DNA of 64,000 bases from GCA-2693325 sp036343635 (GCA_036343635.1 JAYYVF010000015.1:25409-89408); one strand, 5' to 3'. Shown: positions 16,510 through 25,470, numbered from the stretch's first letter. The notes: generated by a model not told the origin, from the sequence alone. Made by a program: numbers and translations.

Positions 16510-17562
16510 ATGCAAATGGACAACGCAATGCGTTCTGAGTTTGCAAGACAAGGCTATATTGTAGTTCCCAGCGTCCTCAGTCAAAAACAACTGAAGGAAC
16601 TCAATCAAGTATACGACCAGCATGTTCTCGATCAAGAGGAAACATTATCTACTGCTGGCACCGACCACCAGAACCGCTTTTACATCGGCGGACGTGACAA
16701 AAACATGACAATTGATCGGCACGGCAATACCTACATGGGAAGAAGGTTCTGGAGCAAGGCATATATGGACCTAATCGACAACGAAATAATGATGCCCATC
16801 ATAGAAGAAGTTCTCGGCGATCCATCATGGGGACACGCCCCAGCACATATGCCGTCAGAGTTGCGCCCCCTGTTCCGACTAGATCATGATAATGTGCACT
16901 ACAAACCCGGCCGGAATATTAATGACAGAGCCGACAAAGGCGGAGGACTCCACGGAGGCCCTGGAAACTTTCATGTTACCTGTGTATATGAACTCAAGAC
17001 CGTCGGACCAGGTGACGGAGGTTTCGGATGCGTTTCTGGTACACACAAGCCAGCCAATGAGGAAAAACTTACAAACATCGAAGGCGACTGGAAGCACAAC
17101 TGGTGCGATACGGAGTGGACATCAAAGTTGTCCAAATGGGATAAGGATGTTCCCGTCCATCGAGTTGAAGCCAAGGCTGGTGACTGCATTTTATTCACTG
17201 AGAAGCTCAAACATGGTACAATTCCGTGGGCAGGAAGTCAAGAGCGCCGCACGCTCTTTTACAAGTACGTGCCTTTTGGCATGCACCATGGCGATGCTGG
17301 GTATGATACAAATGACCCCAAACTTACTCCGCGTCAAAAACGCATCTTGGAGTTCTCGCCTTCCTGGTTTAATGAGCCACGAGAGGACAAAGATTACTCT
17401 GCCAACCCGGCTTTGACACAACTCCATCCATTTACTCGTGTAGAAAGCGATCCAAGTGTATTACTTCCAGGCATGTCGCCACCCAATATCCGGCTAACGG
17501 ACGAGACTAAAAAAAGGCTTATAAATACCGGTGACACAAAAACAAGTATGAGCACAAAATAG
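16510..17562 (+). CDS. PhyH-family Fe/2-oxoglutarate oxygenase with an H-G-G iron site
   Basis: A 350-residue phytanoyl-CoA dioxygenase-family protein. The N-terminal helix-strand (FARQGYIVVPSVLS) is typical. At the position of the usual HxD iron motif it has H148-G149-G150, 20 residues before the GDGGF...GTHK block. The distal ligand is His235 (LKHGTIPW) and the 2OG-binding arginine is Arg246 or Arg247. Loss of the aspartate resembles the HxG/HxA facial dyad of Fe/2OG halogenases. However, LHGG also occurs in a PhyH subgroup of Planctomycetes and allies whose activity is unknown. Preceded by GGGGGAAA as ribosome-binding site. It is the first of a run of three plus-strand PhyH genes plus one broken copy. 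Confidence 0.85.
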   Translation: MQMDNAMRSEFARQGYIVVPSVLSQKQLKELNQVYDQHVLDQEETLSTAGTDHQNRFYIGGRDKNMTIDRHGNTYMGRRFWSKAYMDLIDNEIMMPIIEEVLGDPSWGHAPAHMPSELRPLFRLDHDNVHYKPGRNINDRADKGGGLHGGPGNFHVTCVYELKTVGPGDGGFGCVSGTHKPANEEKLTNIEGDWKHNWCDTEWTSKLSKWDKDVPVHRVEAKAGDCILFTEKLKHGTIPWAGSQERRTLFYKYVPFGMHHGDAGYDTNDPKLTPRQKRILEFSPSWFNEPREDKDYSANPALTQLHPFTRVESDPSVLLPGMSPPNIRLTDETKKRLINTGDTKTSMSTK

Positions 17563-17690
17563 AAAAACTTGTTACAAAGATATTCAATTGATTTGACAAA
17601 AAATTATCCCGATAGAGAAATTACATAACGGAAAATATCACAAAATAAAAATTCTGAAAAAAATTTTCGGATACCGCTTCTGGGGACAGG

Positions 17691-17969
17691 ATGTTCGTAG
17701 CAACACCCTTGATTGTCGATCAGTATATAAGATCCATTTCCTATGAGACCGAGATCTCGTTAAGTAGATTAAGAGAGGACTTGGCGATTCAACATAATGC
17801 TGGCAAAACGTCTCCAACTTCAACCGAAATCTTCCTACGAATCGTATCGGAAGCTGCTCACGAGGGATTCCAGCAAGGAACCAACATAGAAAACACGACT
17901 CCCTTCTGGAGAGTAATAAATGAGGAGAATCCAACCGCTAAAAAAAGACTTTTGGAACGAAACTTTTAA
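17691..17969 (+). CDS. Small hypothetical protein, 92 aa
   Basis: Not recognised with confidence. ATG 17691 is preceded by GGGGACAGG, a good ribosome-binding site. The protein has a helical centre (IFLRIVSEAAHEGF) and a C-terminal TPFWRVI motif followed by lysines, a pattern recalled from small uncharacterised bacterial proteins. No signal peptide or membrane segment was seen. The frame at 17920-18111 overlaps its end and looks non-coding. A long hairpin at 18090-18136 follows and may end the transcript. Confidence 0.5.
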   Translation: MFVATPLIVDQYIRSISYETEISLSRLREDLAIQHNAGKTSPTSTEIFLRIVSEAAHEGFQQGTNIENTTPFWRVINEENPTAKKRLLERNF

Positions 17970-18089
17970 GAAACCAGAGAACAAAAGAAGGATTAAGATA
18001 ACCACGAAAATCGTCAAAGATGAACCCAAAACAGGAATTTGGAGTAAATTACACGTTGGATTTAGTCTCACCAGGCACTCCGTTCAAAG

Positions 18090-18136
18090 CGCCATAAAAA
18101 AGCCACTCTAACTTTGAGTAAGACTTTTTTATGGCG
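18090..18136. terminator. Long inverted repeat, probable bidirectional terminator
   Basis: A perfect 13-bp inverted repeat, CGCCATAAAAAAG (18090-18102) with CTTTTTTATGGCG (18124-18136), enclosing a nested ACTC/GAGT stem. It lies between the plus-strand 92-aa gene and the convergent DUF5069-like gene. The A and T runs inside the stem would give terminators on both strands. Confidence 0.6.
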
Positions 18137-18189
18137 TTATAAAATGAAGACAGCCCCCATTAAACTCGGTATGAAACTATGATTTAAAC

Positions 18190-18624
18190 TTACGAGAGTG
18201 TATTATGCAATTCAGTCCAGTCGTCCAAATTATTCAGATTCACTGCGTCAAGAATCGAACCATCATCCCCTTTCCCCGCCGCCGATAGTATACCAGAACG
18301 AGTTTCATCATCGTGGTTGTACCCTCTTATAGCTTCATTAGAAGTCTGAATTTCTTCTTGCGATATCGACCCACCACGTTGTTCCACAACCCAACCTTCA
18401 AAATCATTGTAGGTAGCTTTGTTATCCTTTACATAAGCCACAGCGGCGTCTCGATCTATCCCCAGTCCATCCAACACCATCTGGTCGAAACCAGCACCAC
18501 ATTCTGGATAATCAGCAGGCAATTGGCCTGCCTCGCTTAATCTCAATTTCGACCATAATCTAGGTAAATGGATAGCTCCTAAGGGACCTGCAACACCAGA
18601 ACTGATTGTAGGGATGGTAGCCAT
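18190..18624 (-). CDS. DUF5069-like protein (single domain)
   Basis: A 144-residue protein whose first 90 residues show the DUF5069 pattern: LGAIHLPRLWSKLRL, GQLPADY, GFDQMVLDGLGID and a trailing W in EGWVVEQ. The C-terminal 55 residues are acidic and less conserved. Function is unknown. AGGAG lies eight bases before the ATG, and a promoter with a perfect TATAAT is placed 48 bp further upstream. A second gene at 59786-61087 carries three copies of the same domain. Confidence 0.75.
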   Translation of the reverse strand: MATIPTISSGVAGPLGAIHLPRLWSKLRLSEAGQLPADYPECGAGFDQMVLDGLGIDRDAAVAYVKDNKATYNDFEGWVVEQRGGSISQEEIQTSNEAIRGYNHDDETRSGILSAAGKGDDGSILDAVNLNNLDDWTELHNTLS

Positions 18625-18678
18625 AATATTATCTCCTGACTCACACAGTGGATGAAAAAAATAGGGCGAACAAAAGCT

Positions 18679-18707
18679 ATTATAACGATTGCCGACCTCA
18701 CGGAAAA
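18679..18707 (-). promoter_or_regulatory. Candidate promoter of the DUF5069-like gene
   Basis: On the minus strand, TATAAT (18684-18679) is a perfect -10 box, 17 bp from a weak -35 TTTTCC (18707-18702). Its predicted start point is about 48 bp before the ATG. The rest of 18625-18926 shows no gene. Confidence 0.5.
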
Positions 18708-18926
18708 CTTTTTTTTGTTCAAATAAACGAGTAGCTGCTTAAAGTAAGTTTACCCGTTGCAATAAATCATTTTTTCGAATATATCCCGGTAGGTTTATAT
18801 TAACATTGTCATTCAGACTATGCTATTTGCATTAAAAACCATTTAGATCATAACGCTCTCGCAAATTGCGGTTTCCCAAAATATTAAGGAGTAGGGAAGC
18901 CTAACAGCCTTTAGGGAGTTCCTATC

Positions 18927-19366
18927 ATGCCAAAACTTTCCTCCGCAGAAAAAAATTTTGGTTAAGATTTGGTACAATATGGGTACTTAGTAATACGCAA
19001 TGTGATTCCTACCCCACTGCTGAGTAACATAGTCCTGACTATAGAAGCCTGTCTCGATAAGCGTATGGAGGAACCGAAAAACTGACGATCTCTCAAGATA
19101 GAGCGAACATGAGTCCAACAGCCAATGAGAAATGGGCCCATAATGGCATTATTCATTGGAGTGTGGTTTCCACACAACAACCATTAACATTTCAAGGACT
19201 CTGTCTGTATATCACAATGAGCCACGAGAAGATAAAGCCTACTCAATCCGGCACAAATTACATCCCCAGGCCTGTACAGAAAGTGGCCTGGTCCATTGCG
19301 TCTCCACCCCACATCCGGCTAACAGAACAGACCAAAGCAAAGCTCCAAGCAACGCCAAAGCGTTGA
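18927..19366 (+). pseudogene. Decayed PhyH-family dioxygenase
   Basis: The first codons (from ATG 18927) align with the start of the intact PhyH gene at 20313 but hit TAA after 12 codons. The same frame resumes as YGYLVIRNVIPTPLLSN and ends again near 19080. A second frame continues as KLTISQDRANMSPTANEKW and IIHWSVVSTQQPLTF, matching KLTVSQDRTNM and TIHWDMISTQQPLPF of the intact gene. Two internal blocks are missing: the part before KLTISQDR and about 75 codons before LCLYITM, including the distal iron His. The HxD aspartate is also changed (HWS). The tail SPPHIRLTEQTKAKL resembles that of the gene at 16510. Clearly a dead paralogue. Confidence 0.85.
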
Positions 19367-19444
19367 TCATTTATCCTTAGCTTATTACTCTTTTATGGAT
19401 TACTGTCTTTTTCTTTGCTTCGAACAAGTTATGATAGGTATAAA

Positions 19445-20209
19445 ATGAGTAAGGTTTTATCCAAAGAATTGATTTTGGCAATTCGTCATCTTGATACGTA
19501 CGGGTATTGTGTCTTGCCAGAACGTGTACCCCGAGAAGTAGCCACAGAGTTTGGCGACCGCTGCCTAGAATTGCACGCAGACCCCAATAATTCGACTTTT
19601 ATCCGAGGCGATGAGTATTACCAAACCCTCTTTGGAATGCTCAATCTGGATGAGCGAACCTGGCAATACGCTTTTCATGAAGACACCATAGCAATAGCCC
19701 GGCATTTCCTTGGACATCACTGCCGAGTAGTCGAAGCCTGCTCAAAACCAACCTGGCCGGGAGCACCTCCGCAGAATCTCCATGTCGATTCAGCAGGTGG
19801 CTTTGAACGGGTTCCTGATGTCCCCTGGATGATAAATACAATTTGGATGCTACGTGATTTCTCCGATGCCAATGGTGGAACTGGAGTAGTCCCGCTAAGC
19901 CACCGATCTCGACTAAAAAGCCCACCTCCAGAAGCGGAACCTGAAAATCCGCTTGTAAAAGCTATCGAGGGCCCTGCAGGATCTGTAATCCTATGGCATG
20001 GCGGGACATGGCATCAGGCACGCGCCAATCGAAGTAATGACATTCGCATTGGACTCAATATTGCATACTACCCTCGTTGGTTCAACAACTGGATCGAAAA
20101 CGGACACCAGCCAGTCTGGCCGGAAACCTATGAACGCCTCCCCGACCAATACCGATGCCTCGTCCCGGGCCGACAAGGCCGAAAACGTGAAGAGGTCTAT
20201 GAGGCATAG
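19445..20209 (+). CDS. PhyH-family Fe/2-oxoglutarate dioxygenase
   Basis: A 254-residue oxygenase. The iron site is complete: H113-V-D115 in NLHVDSAGG, the distal His in ILWHGGTWHQ, and the 2OG-binding Arg in NDIRIGLN. GTGVVPLSHR is the usual turn before the distal half. Such enzymes hydroxylate or oxidatively demethylate small substrates. The start at 19445 is preferred over TTG 19415, which encodes a tail out of keeping with the family. It is the second intact PhyH of the plus-strand group, 104 bp before the next one. Confidence 0.88.
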   Translation: MSKVLSKELILAIRHLDTYGYCVLPERVPREVATEFGDRCLELHADPNNSTFIRGDEYYQTLFGMLNLDERTWQYAFHEDTIAIARHFLGHHCRVVEACSKPTWPGAPPQNLHVDSAGGFERVPDVPWMINTIWMLRDFSDANGGTGVVPLSHRSRLKSPPPEAEPENPLVKAIEGPAGSVILWHGGTWHQARANRSNDIRIGLNIAYYPRWFNNWIENGHQPVWPETYERLPDQYRCLVPGRQGRKREEVYEA

Positions 20210-20312
20210 ATTCATATTTAGGATTTATTAGAGCAGTGTCCGGTTAACATTCTTGCGAATCCACCAGTGCTACCTGATTCCGTAGGATATTTCGCCTAAG
20301 GATGTCATTATT

Positions 20313-21521
20313 ATGGGACTGTCTGAAAAACAGAAAAAACATTGGTTAGAAAAGGGTTACGTTGTTGTTCCTAATGCTGTTCCAGTACCATTATTGCGCG
20401 ACGTAATTCGTTCTATAGAAGATTTTGTCGGTAAGCGCATGGATCAATCCAGTGACTGGTACAAAGACCCCGTATATCCTGGTGGAATTATCAATATGAA
20501 TCACAACCAGGCTCTATGGGAAACCCGGCAATATCCATTCCTTCATGAGATCTTCACCGATATTTGGGGCACTAAAAAGTTGACCGTATCCCAGGATAGG
20601 ACAAACATGAACCCTCCCGCGAATGAAACTTGGGACTATGATGGAACAATTCACTGGGATATGATCTCCACCCAACAGCCATTACCATTTAAAGTTCAAG
20701 GCCTTCTTGTGCTAACAGATACAGCAGAGAACCAAGGCGGATTTCAATGCGTCCCCGGCTTCCACCTTTGTTTAGAGGAATGGGCAAAAACCCAACCTAT
20801 TGACCGACCCCCTCGACATCCTGACACACGGGGAATGAACATTAAAAATATTCCTGCTTCGGCAGGAGATTTTATAATTTGGCATAGTGCTCTTCCGCAT
20901 GGTAATAGTAGAAATGTGAGCAACCTGCCCCGATTGTGTCAGTATATCACTATGAATCCGGCCATAGATCCCTTTGCTCCTTCACCAGTTCCTTTGGTTC
21001 ACACAGACAGGTCCGAGATAGCAAAAGCATTTGGACTCCCTGAAGGACTCTTAGAAAGTTGGCTTAGAGCACAACGTGATGCCGATAAAGTAATTGTAAG
21101 AGGCGAGTCGGTCAGGCCTTATGAAATCATACCAAATCTCATTCGTATCGAGCTAGATGACGGTCCAAAATATGTTAACGAGTCGTGGGGGAAAATTATT
21201 GATTCAAAAAGTATATTAATTTCTAGAGAGCATGCTTCGACACTAGGGTTAAGTATTCAACGCAATTCACCCGATAGCAACGAAAACATCTTTAAATTTG
21301 TCCAGAACATGCCTAGACCTCGGTTCCAACCAATTCTTACTGACAACCAACTGGCACGCATACCTTTTTTGCTAGGTGAACAAAACGGAGTTCATGGGAA
21401 AATTTGGAATGTAGAGGAAATTGCTGATCTAATTCGATGGGAATTCGGACTAAAAATATCAACTCAGGAGGCCAGCTTGACAACTCTCGGAAAAAAATTG
21501 GCCAACGTAAATCCTTGGTAA
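20313..21521 (+). CDS. PhyH-family dioxygenase with a C-terminal extension containing a transposase-like HTH segment
   Basis: A 402-residue protein. Residues 1-225 are a PhyH catalytic domain with H114-W-D116, GGFQCVPGFH and distal His in ALPHGNSRN. About 170 residues follow that normal PhyH proteins lack. The last 65 residues (ILTDNQLARIPFLLG, then IWNVEEIADLIRWEFGLKIS) resemble the winged-helix N-terminal domain of IS630-type transposases, where the pattern is LTxEQ...W...xAxLIxxxFG. The final residues (TTLGKKLANVNPW) may alternatively be the natural end of the PhyH family. ATG 20313 is preceded by AAGGAT. It is the parent-like copy of the pseudogene at 18927. Confidence 0.83.
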   Translation: MGLSEKQKKHWLEKGYVVVPNAVPVPLLRDVIRSIEDFVGKRMDQSSDWYKDPVYPGGIINMNHNQALWETRQYPFLHEIFTDIWGTKKLTVSQDRTNMNPPANETWDYDGTIHWDMISTQQPLPFKVQGLLVLTDTAENQGGFQCVPGFHLCLEEWAKTQPIDRPPRHPDTRGMNIKNIPASAGDFIIWHSALPHGNSRNVSNLPRLCQYITMNPAIDPFAPSPVPLVHTDRSEIAKAFGLPEGLLESWLRAQRDADKVIVRGESVRPYEIIPNLIRIELDDGPKYVNESWGKIIDSKSILISREHASTLGLSIQRNSPDSNENIFKFVQNMPRPRFQPILTDNQLARIPFLLGEQNGVHGKIWNVEEIADLIRWEFGLKISTQEASLTTLGKKLANVNPW

Positions 21522-21560
21522 ATTTATTTCTCATGGCCAATTAATCAGCATTGGTACAAC

Positions 21561-22481
21561 TTAGCCACAATCATTATCAACTTGTGTAAGATGCCTATCT
21601 AAAAATGAACACAAACTTGGTAAATGCACCTCGTGTCCTCCCTCATGCGCAATAAACTGCAAATTTTCCGAAGTATTTAAATCATGATAAATCACCTGTA
21701 TTTCATCCATGGCTTCGCGTGCAAGATCTACAGGAAACTGGGTCGGTGGCTCTTTAAGCCCATTTTGACAGAGCAGCGGGCGTGGGGCTATCAGCGAATA
21801 TATATCCGGAAAATCGACTATATCTCGTAAACCAGGGAACTTCCAACACATACAATGATTATTTTCCATTTGATCCATCCGGGTTAAAAAACTCGAACTT
21901 ACTGCAGCGCTTATACGCGGGTCTATCGCAGCCAACCACATAACCATCTCTCCTCCCAAAGAATTACCAATACAACTAATTCTTTCGTTATCAACTTCTT
22001 CCATGGATTCTAAAAAATCCACACAGCAAATTAGATCCCATAGCCTTTCTCCCATGAGCGTCCGACCCGATTCATAAATATCATGCCGACTGATGCCAGT
22101 CGATATGGTCACGTATCCCTGTTCAGCCAAAACATGAGCACATTTGTGATAGCTATCTTTTGTATAACAGGTATGTCGATCTCCACCATGTCCTGCAATC
22201 GCTACTACAGCTGGTGACGGGCGTGACCATCTTACCGGCACAGTTACAATTACTTCAATCTGCCTCGATGGCGTAGCATTAATTTTCAACTCTTTTGATA
22301 TGTATCCATGGTTTTCAATCGACGAAACCGTTTCCACCTGAAAAGAACTTTCAGCTACACCCGAAATCTGATCGCCTATACACAGCATATCAATCAACTG
22401 GGAACGAACATGGTCCTGCCATTGTGATGCCTGTGAGGCAGTTCCCGGCCCATATTTCATTGATCTTGCATTGGACTCCAT
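21561..22481 (-). CDS. Alpha/beta hydrolase (acetyl-esterase / dienelactone-hydrolase type)
   Basis: A 306-residue serine hydrolase. The oxyanion strand is VVAIAGHGG, the nucleophile elbow is GNSLGGE, the acid lies near APRPLLCQNG, and the catalytic His is in FIAHEGGHEVH. The layout matches the Abhydrolase_7/acetyl xylan esterase-like group. Cytoplasmic; no signal peptide seen. The start at 22481 follows GAGGAG at eight bases; the preceding gene ends just upstream. Last gene of the long minus-strand run that begins with aldose 1-epimerase, so removal of an ester group from the imported compound is a fair guess. Confidence 0.82.
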   Translation of the reverse strand: MESNARSMKYGPGTASQASQWQDHVRSQLIDMLCIGDQISGVAESSFQVETVSSIENHGYISKELKINATPSRQIEVIVTVPVRWSRPSPAVVAIAGHGGDRHTCYTKDSYHKCAHVLAEQGYVTISTGISRHDIYESGRTLMGERLWDLICCVDFLESMEEVDNERISCIGNSLGGEMVMWLAAIDPRISAAVSSSFLTRMDQMENNHCMCWKFPGLRDIVDFPDIYSLIAPRPLLCQNGLKEPPTQFPVDLAREAMDEIQVIYHDLNTSENLQFIAHEGGHEVHLPSLCSFLDRHLTQVDNDCG

Positions 22482-22486
22482 TTTAA

Positions 22487-23560
22487 TCACTCCTCGGAAA
22501 ATCTATCGACAATACTACGAACTATTTCACTCCAATCATCCCAAAGACCATCACCCTCCGGACGTCGCGGAGGCGACTCAGAAGCGGGACCTAAGTCGAT
22601 ACCGTGCTCTCTCCGTATATTGGGTGGAGGAGATGGCCTTCCCCCCTTAACATAGCGATGTTCAAAACTTCTCTTGTGGACAGATTTTTTATAGGCATCG
22701 TAAATAATCATCTGTCGAATTCGAGGTGGATCACTATAATTGTGTGTGGCGGAATGAAACATCCGACCATGCCAAAGAACAATGTCTCCCTCTTCACCGT
22801 AAAATTCAAACGGCTCAATATCCTTCAACATTTTCCTTAATTCCGGAGGCTGAGGCAGTACAAACTCAGCCGCTCCACTTTCTGGATGCGGTGGATGAAA
22901 AATCGAATAGCGGGCAATATCGGCTGATTCAGTATCGGCTTCATAAAGTAGCCGATGACTACCTGGAAATAAGGCAATACCTCCACCATTCTGAGGAACT
23001 GTGTCGATGTAACCACTAACGACTAAATGAACTGGCTCGGGATCCATGTGAGCCCCTCCGAGAGCTGTTTCCCTAAAAGATGGTGATGATTCGTCGCGCT
23101 CCTCGGGGAGAACGCAATAAATACCCCGCAACTCTTTTCCTCCCCAAACTGGCCAACCACGTAAACGGCTTCCTTGTGGATCTGGATCATTTTCAGACGA
23201 GGTAACTTCGGGCAGGACAACCTCACCCTCACCAAGAAACTCCTCAAACCAAGGAAATACACGACGCGGGAGAAGATCGATCATGTCCTCATCACCTGAT
23301 AATTCACGTAATCTCCAGGAAAATTGCTTGCTGCGGTCATTCATACCGTCCGGGGTACTTTTTTGATCCGTCACAGGAAAACCCCTAATCCAACTAGAAG
23401 AGTCATGACGCCGTAAATATTTAGACGTATTCCCTACCCACAACCTGTCTCTAGCCACTGCACAGAGTTTAGGATCAAGAACGTTCCGCTTGACCAAGAA
23501 CCCATTTTTTACAAAGAATCGAATCTCTTCTTCTGTGAGCTTTGAAAGTGATTTTTTCAT
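22487..23560 (-). CDS. PhyH-family Fe/2-oxoglutarate dioxygenase
   Basis: A 357-residue oxygenase with a long insert before the iron site. HxD is in GGAHMDPEPVH, the GGGIALFPGSHR turn follows, and the distal ligand is in VLWHGRMFHSATHN with Arg in PPRIRQMI. The C-terminal tail is proline/arginine rich. The start at 23560 is an ATG with AAGG upstream; a TTG at 23584 is a weaker option. It lies between the MBL hydrolase and the alpha/beta hydrolase in the same-strand run. Confidence 0.86.
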   Translation of the reverse strand: MKKSLSKLTEEEIRFFVKNGFLVKRNVLDPKLCAVARDRLWVGNTSKYLRRHDSSSWIRGFPVTDQKSTPDGMNDRSKQFSWRLRELSGDEDMIDLLPRRVFPWFEEFLGEGEVVLPEVTSSENDPDPQGSRLRGWPVWGGKELRGIYCVLPEERDESSPSFRETALGGAHMDPEPVHLVVSGYIDTVPQNGGGIALFPGSHRLLYEADTESADIARYSIFHPPHPESGAAEFVLPQPPELRKMLKDIEPFEFYGEEGDIVLWHGRMFHSATHNYSDPPRIRQMIIYDAYKKSVHKRSFEHRYVKGGRPSPPPNIRREHGIDLGPASESPPRRPEGDGLWDDWSEIVRSIVDRFSEE

Positions 23561-23644
23561 TGTAACCTTGATATTCGTAGGCAACGTTTTTGTGAACTAT
23601 TTCCAACTATAATTCAATCTGGCATTTTTTCGAATTTTGGTGAT

Positions 23645-24556
23645 CTACTGGCATTTTTCCAAATGTTCTAAATGACCTGTAAGGGGAAAACATAGGTACG
23701 GTGAGGCCTCATCCGGCCATGCACCTAAAACAGGACCAAGGCTATAGGTCAAATCTGCGAGAGTTTGGTCAACTTTACTTTCTTGCAGTTGCGTAATTAA
23801 CGCTTGGTCAACTCTGTCTACATAGTCACGGCTTTCTTCCAAAAAGGAAGCCACCTCTGGTCCTGAATAGACTGGATAGTGACTCGTCAAAAGAATGTCG
23901 AACTGATGTTTAAGTAGATGCTCAAGGCTGAATATATAATCTTGAGTATGACGGTACGTAGGCGGGAAAGCGGGACTACCGTCAGCTCTAGGCACAGCAT
24001 TATGCAAGGCAGCATCGGCAATGATAGCAATATTTCTACCTGGATCGTATACAGTTAAGTGCCCGCGAGTGTGACCAGGAGTATGCCAGATTTCGACATT
24101 CCATCCATCTCCCAGATTCAACTTTTCACCCCCCTGCAACGAGATGTCTACAGGGATATGCCGTGAAGCCTTTCGAATGAATTCTTTGGCATCGTCGCCA
24201 TCTCCAATTCCATGATCTTTCTCCCACTCACTATAACGCCTATCAATCATGACTTCGATATCTTCTACCATCTCCCGATCTGCCTCGTAACACATGAATA
24301 TGGCCCTTGGACACATTTCACGCACCGAGGCATTGCCCGCTGTATGATCAAAATCAGCATGGGTATTTATTACAAAATGTAGGCTGCTAAGATCTAACCC
24401 GATTGACCTCGCATAAGGCTCGATCCATTCCTCCGGCATCTCATCTGTCCCTGTATCTATCAGTAGGGTATGGTCTTTACCTACAAGTAGAAAGACACAA
24501 ACAACCCCCTCGCCAAAAGGTATTTCTATCCGATGGATTCCAGGGACTATCTCCAT
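23645..24556 (-). CDS. MBL-fold metallo-hydrolase
   Basis: A 303-residue metallo-beta-lactamase-fold hydrolase. THADFDH (H66, D68, D70, H71) is the metal-binding motif, followed by HTPGHTRGH, the bridging Asp in IIADAAL and the last His in LLTSHYPVY. That order is standard for the glyoxalase II-like/quorum-quenching-like branch. Cytoplasmic. ATG 24556 follows a GAGAGAGA tract. Within this locus it could hydrolyse a lactone or thioester formed after oxidation of a sugar, but no substrate can be read. Confidence 0.87.
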   Translation of the reverse strand: MEIVPGIHRIEIPFGEGVVCVFLLVGKDHTLLIDTGTDEMPEEWIEPYARSIGLDLSSLHFVINTHADFDHTAGNASVREMCPRAIFMCYEADREMVEDIEVMIDRRYSEWEKDHGIGDGDDAKEFIRKASRHIPVDISLQGGEKLNLGDGWNVEIWHTPGHTRGHLTVYDPGRNIAIIADAALHNAVPRADGSPAFPPTYRHTQDYIFSLEHLLKHQFDILLTSHYPVYSGPEVASFLEESRDYVDRVDQALITQLQESKVDQTLADLTYSLGPVLGAWPDEASPYLCFPLTGHLEHLEKCQ

Positions 24557-24615
24557 ACCATCTCTCTCTTTTTAAAAAAAACAAATTGATTTATTGTTTA
24601 CTTAAACTACCCTAA

Positions 24616-25470
24616 TTAGGGGTGTTGTTCATCATCACGAGACTGAGCTTGAAGTTCATAAAGTGAGGCCGATTCCTCACGGTAGGTTGGAATTGGAAAG
24701 TTTTCTCGATCAAACCGTGCTACAGAAGCCGTTTTTCCGCGAACTTGACGAACAAATTTTTCTCCTTTTACCGTCATAGAACCGCAGAAAATAGGAAATG
24801 CATCTGCAGCTCTATAACTCAGTATTAGGGTCCGACGGGGATTAGACGAAAGATTGGGGGCAGAAGCATGCGGAGTCATTCCATGCATAAAGATAGCTGT
24901 ACCTGCTGAACCGGATGCGATTTCAGCCTTTTCCGAATCAATCTGTTCTGTGAACCGACCTTGGAAAAATTCCTCGCTCGAATGTCTAAACAATCGGCCA
25001 CGGTGATAGCCTGGAAGCAGCCGTAATGCACCATTCTCCGCAGATGAGTCATCTAAATAAAATAGGATTGCCAAAGAGTCCGTATTCGTTAGGGGATAAT
25101 ACGACAGATCTTGATGCCATTCGACAACGGAACCTATAGACGCAGGTTTCATATTAAGTTTGGAATAATGAAATAAAATATCTGGCCCGACCAACTGCTC
25201 TATGCAGTCAAGCAATCGACAGTCTTCGGAGAGATCTTTAAATGTTCCGTAGTAGGAACAAGGTTCATACAACCGACGAACAGCCGTCCCGGTGTTCGAC
25301 TGATCTGGCTCCATTTCCATTCTATCTACATCATGATTCGCCACAGTGTTCCCATCCGTAATTTGTGCTACCTCTTCCAAAAGCGATTGGACCATTGCGC
25401 CAGAAAGATAATTAGGATACACCGTATAACCATCCCGGCTGAACTGTTCAAACTGAACTTTGTTTAACAT
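24616..25470 (-). CDS. PhyH-family Fe/2-oxoglutarate dioxygenase
   Basis: A 284-residue oxygenase close to the ectoine hydroxylase/phytanoyl hydroxylase pattern: VEWHQDLSYYP holds HxD, ENGALRLLPGYHRG is the conserved turn, MHGMTPHAS is the distal ligand segment, and SNPRRTLILSYRAADAFPI is typical of canonical PhyH members. The start at 25470 follows GAGGAG; an earlier ATG at 25509 would overlap the SDR gene. It lies 13 bp after the SDR stop, so the two are co-transcribed. Confidence 0.88.
   Translation of the reverse strand: MLNKVQFEQFSRDGYTVYPNYLSGAMVQSLLEEVAQITDGNTVANHDVDRMEMEPDQSNTGTAVRRLYEPCSYYGTFKDLSEDCRLLDCIEQLVGPDILFHYSKLNMKPASIGSVVEWHQDLSYYPLTNTDSLAILFYLDDSSAENGALRLLPGYHRGRLFRHSSEEFFQGRFTEQIDSEKAEIASGSAGTAIFMHGMTPHASAPNLSSNPRRTLILSYRAADAFPIFCGSMTVKGEKFVRQVRGKTASVARFDRENFPIPTYREESASLYELQAQSRDDEQHP

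Noticed and set aside
16510..17562. Calling the H-G-G PhyH protein a halogenase outright
   Set aside because: The motif is shared with an uncharacterised PhyH subgroup and the third ligand cannot be judged without a structure, so it is kept as a finding only.
17920..18111. Lysine/arginine-rich open frame after the 92-aa gene
   Set aside because: It overlaps the end of a better-supported gene, has A-rich low-complexity content and runs into the hairpin at 18090.
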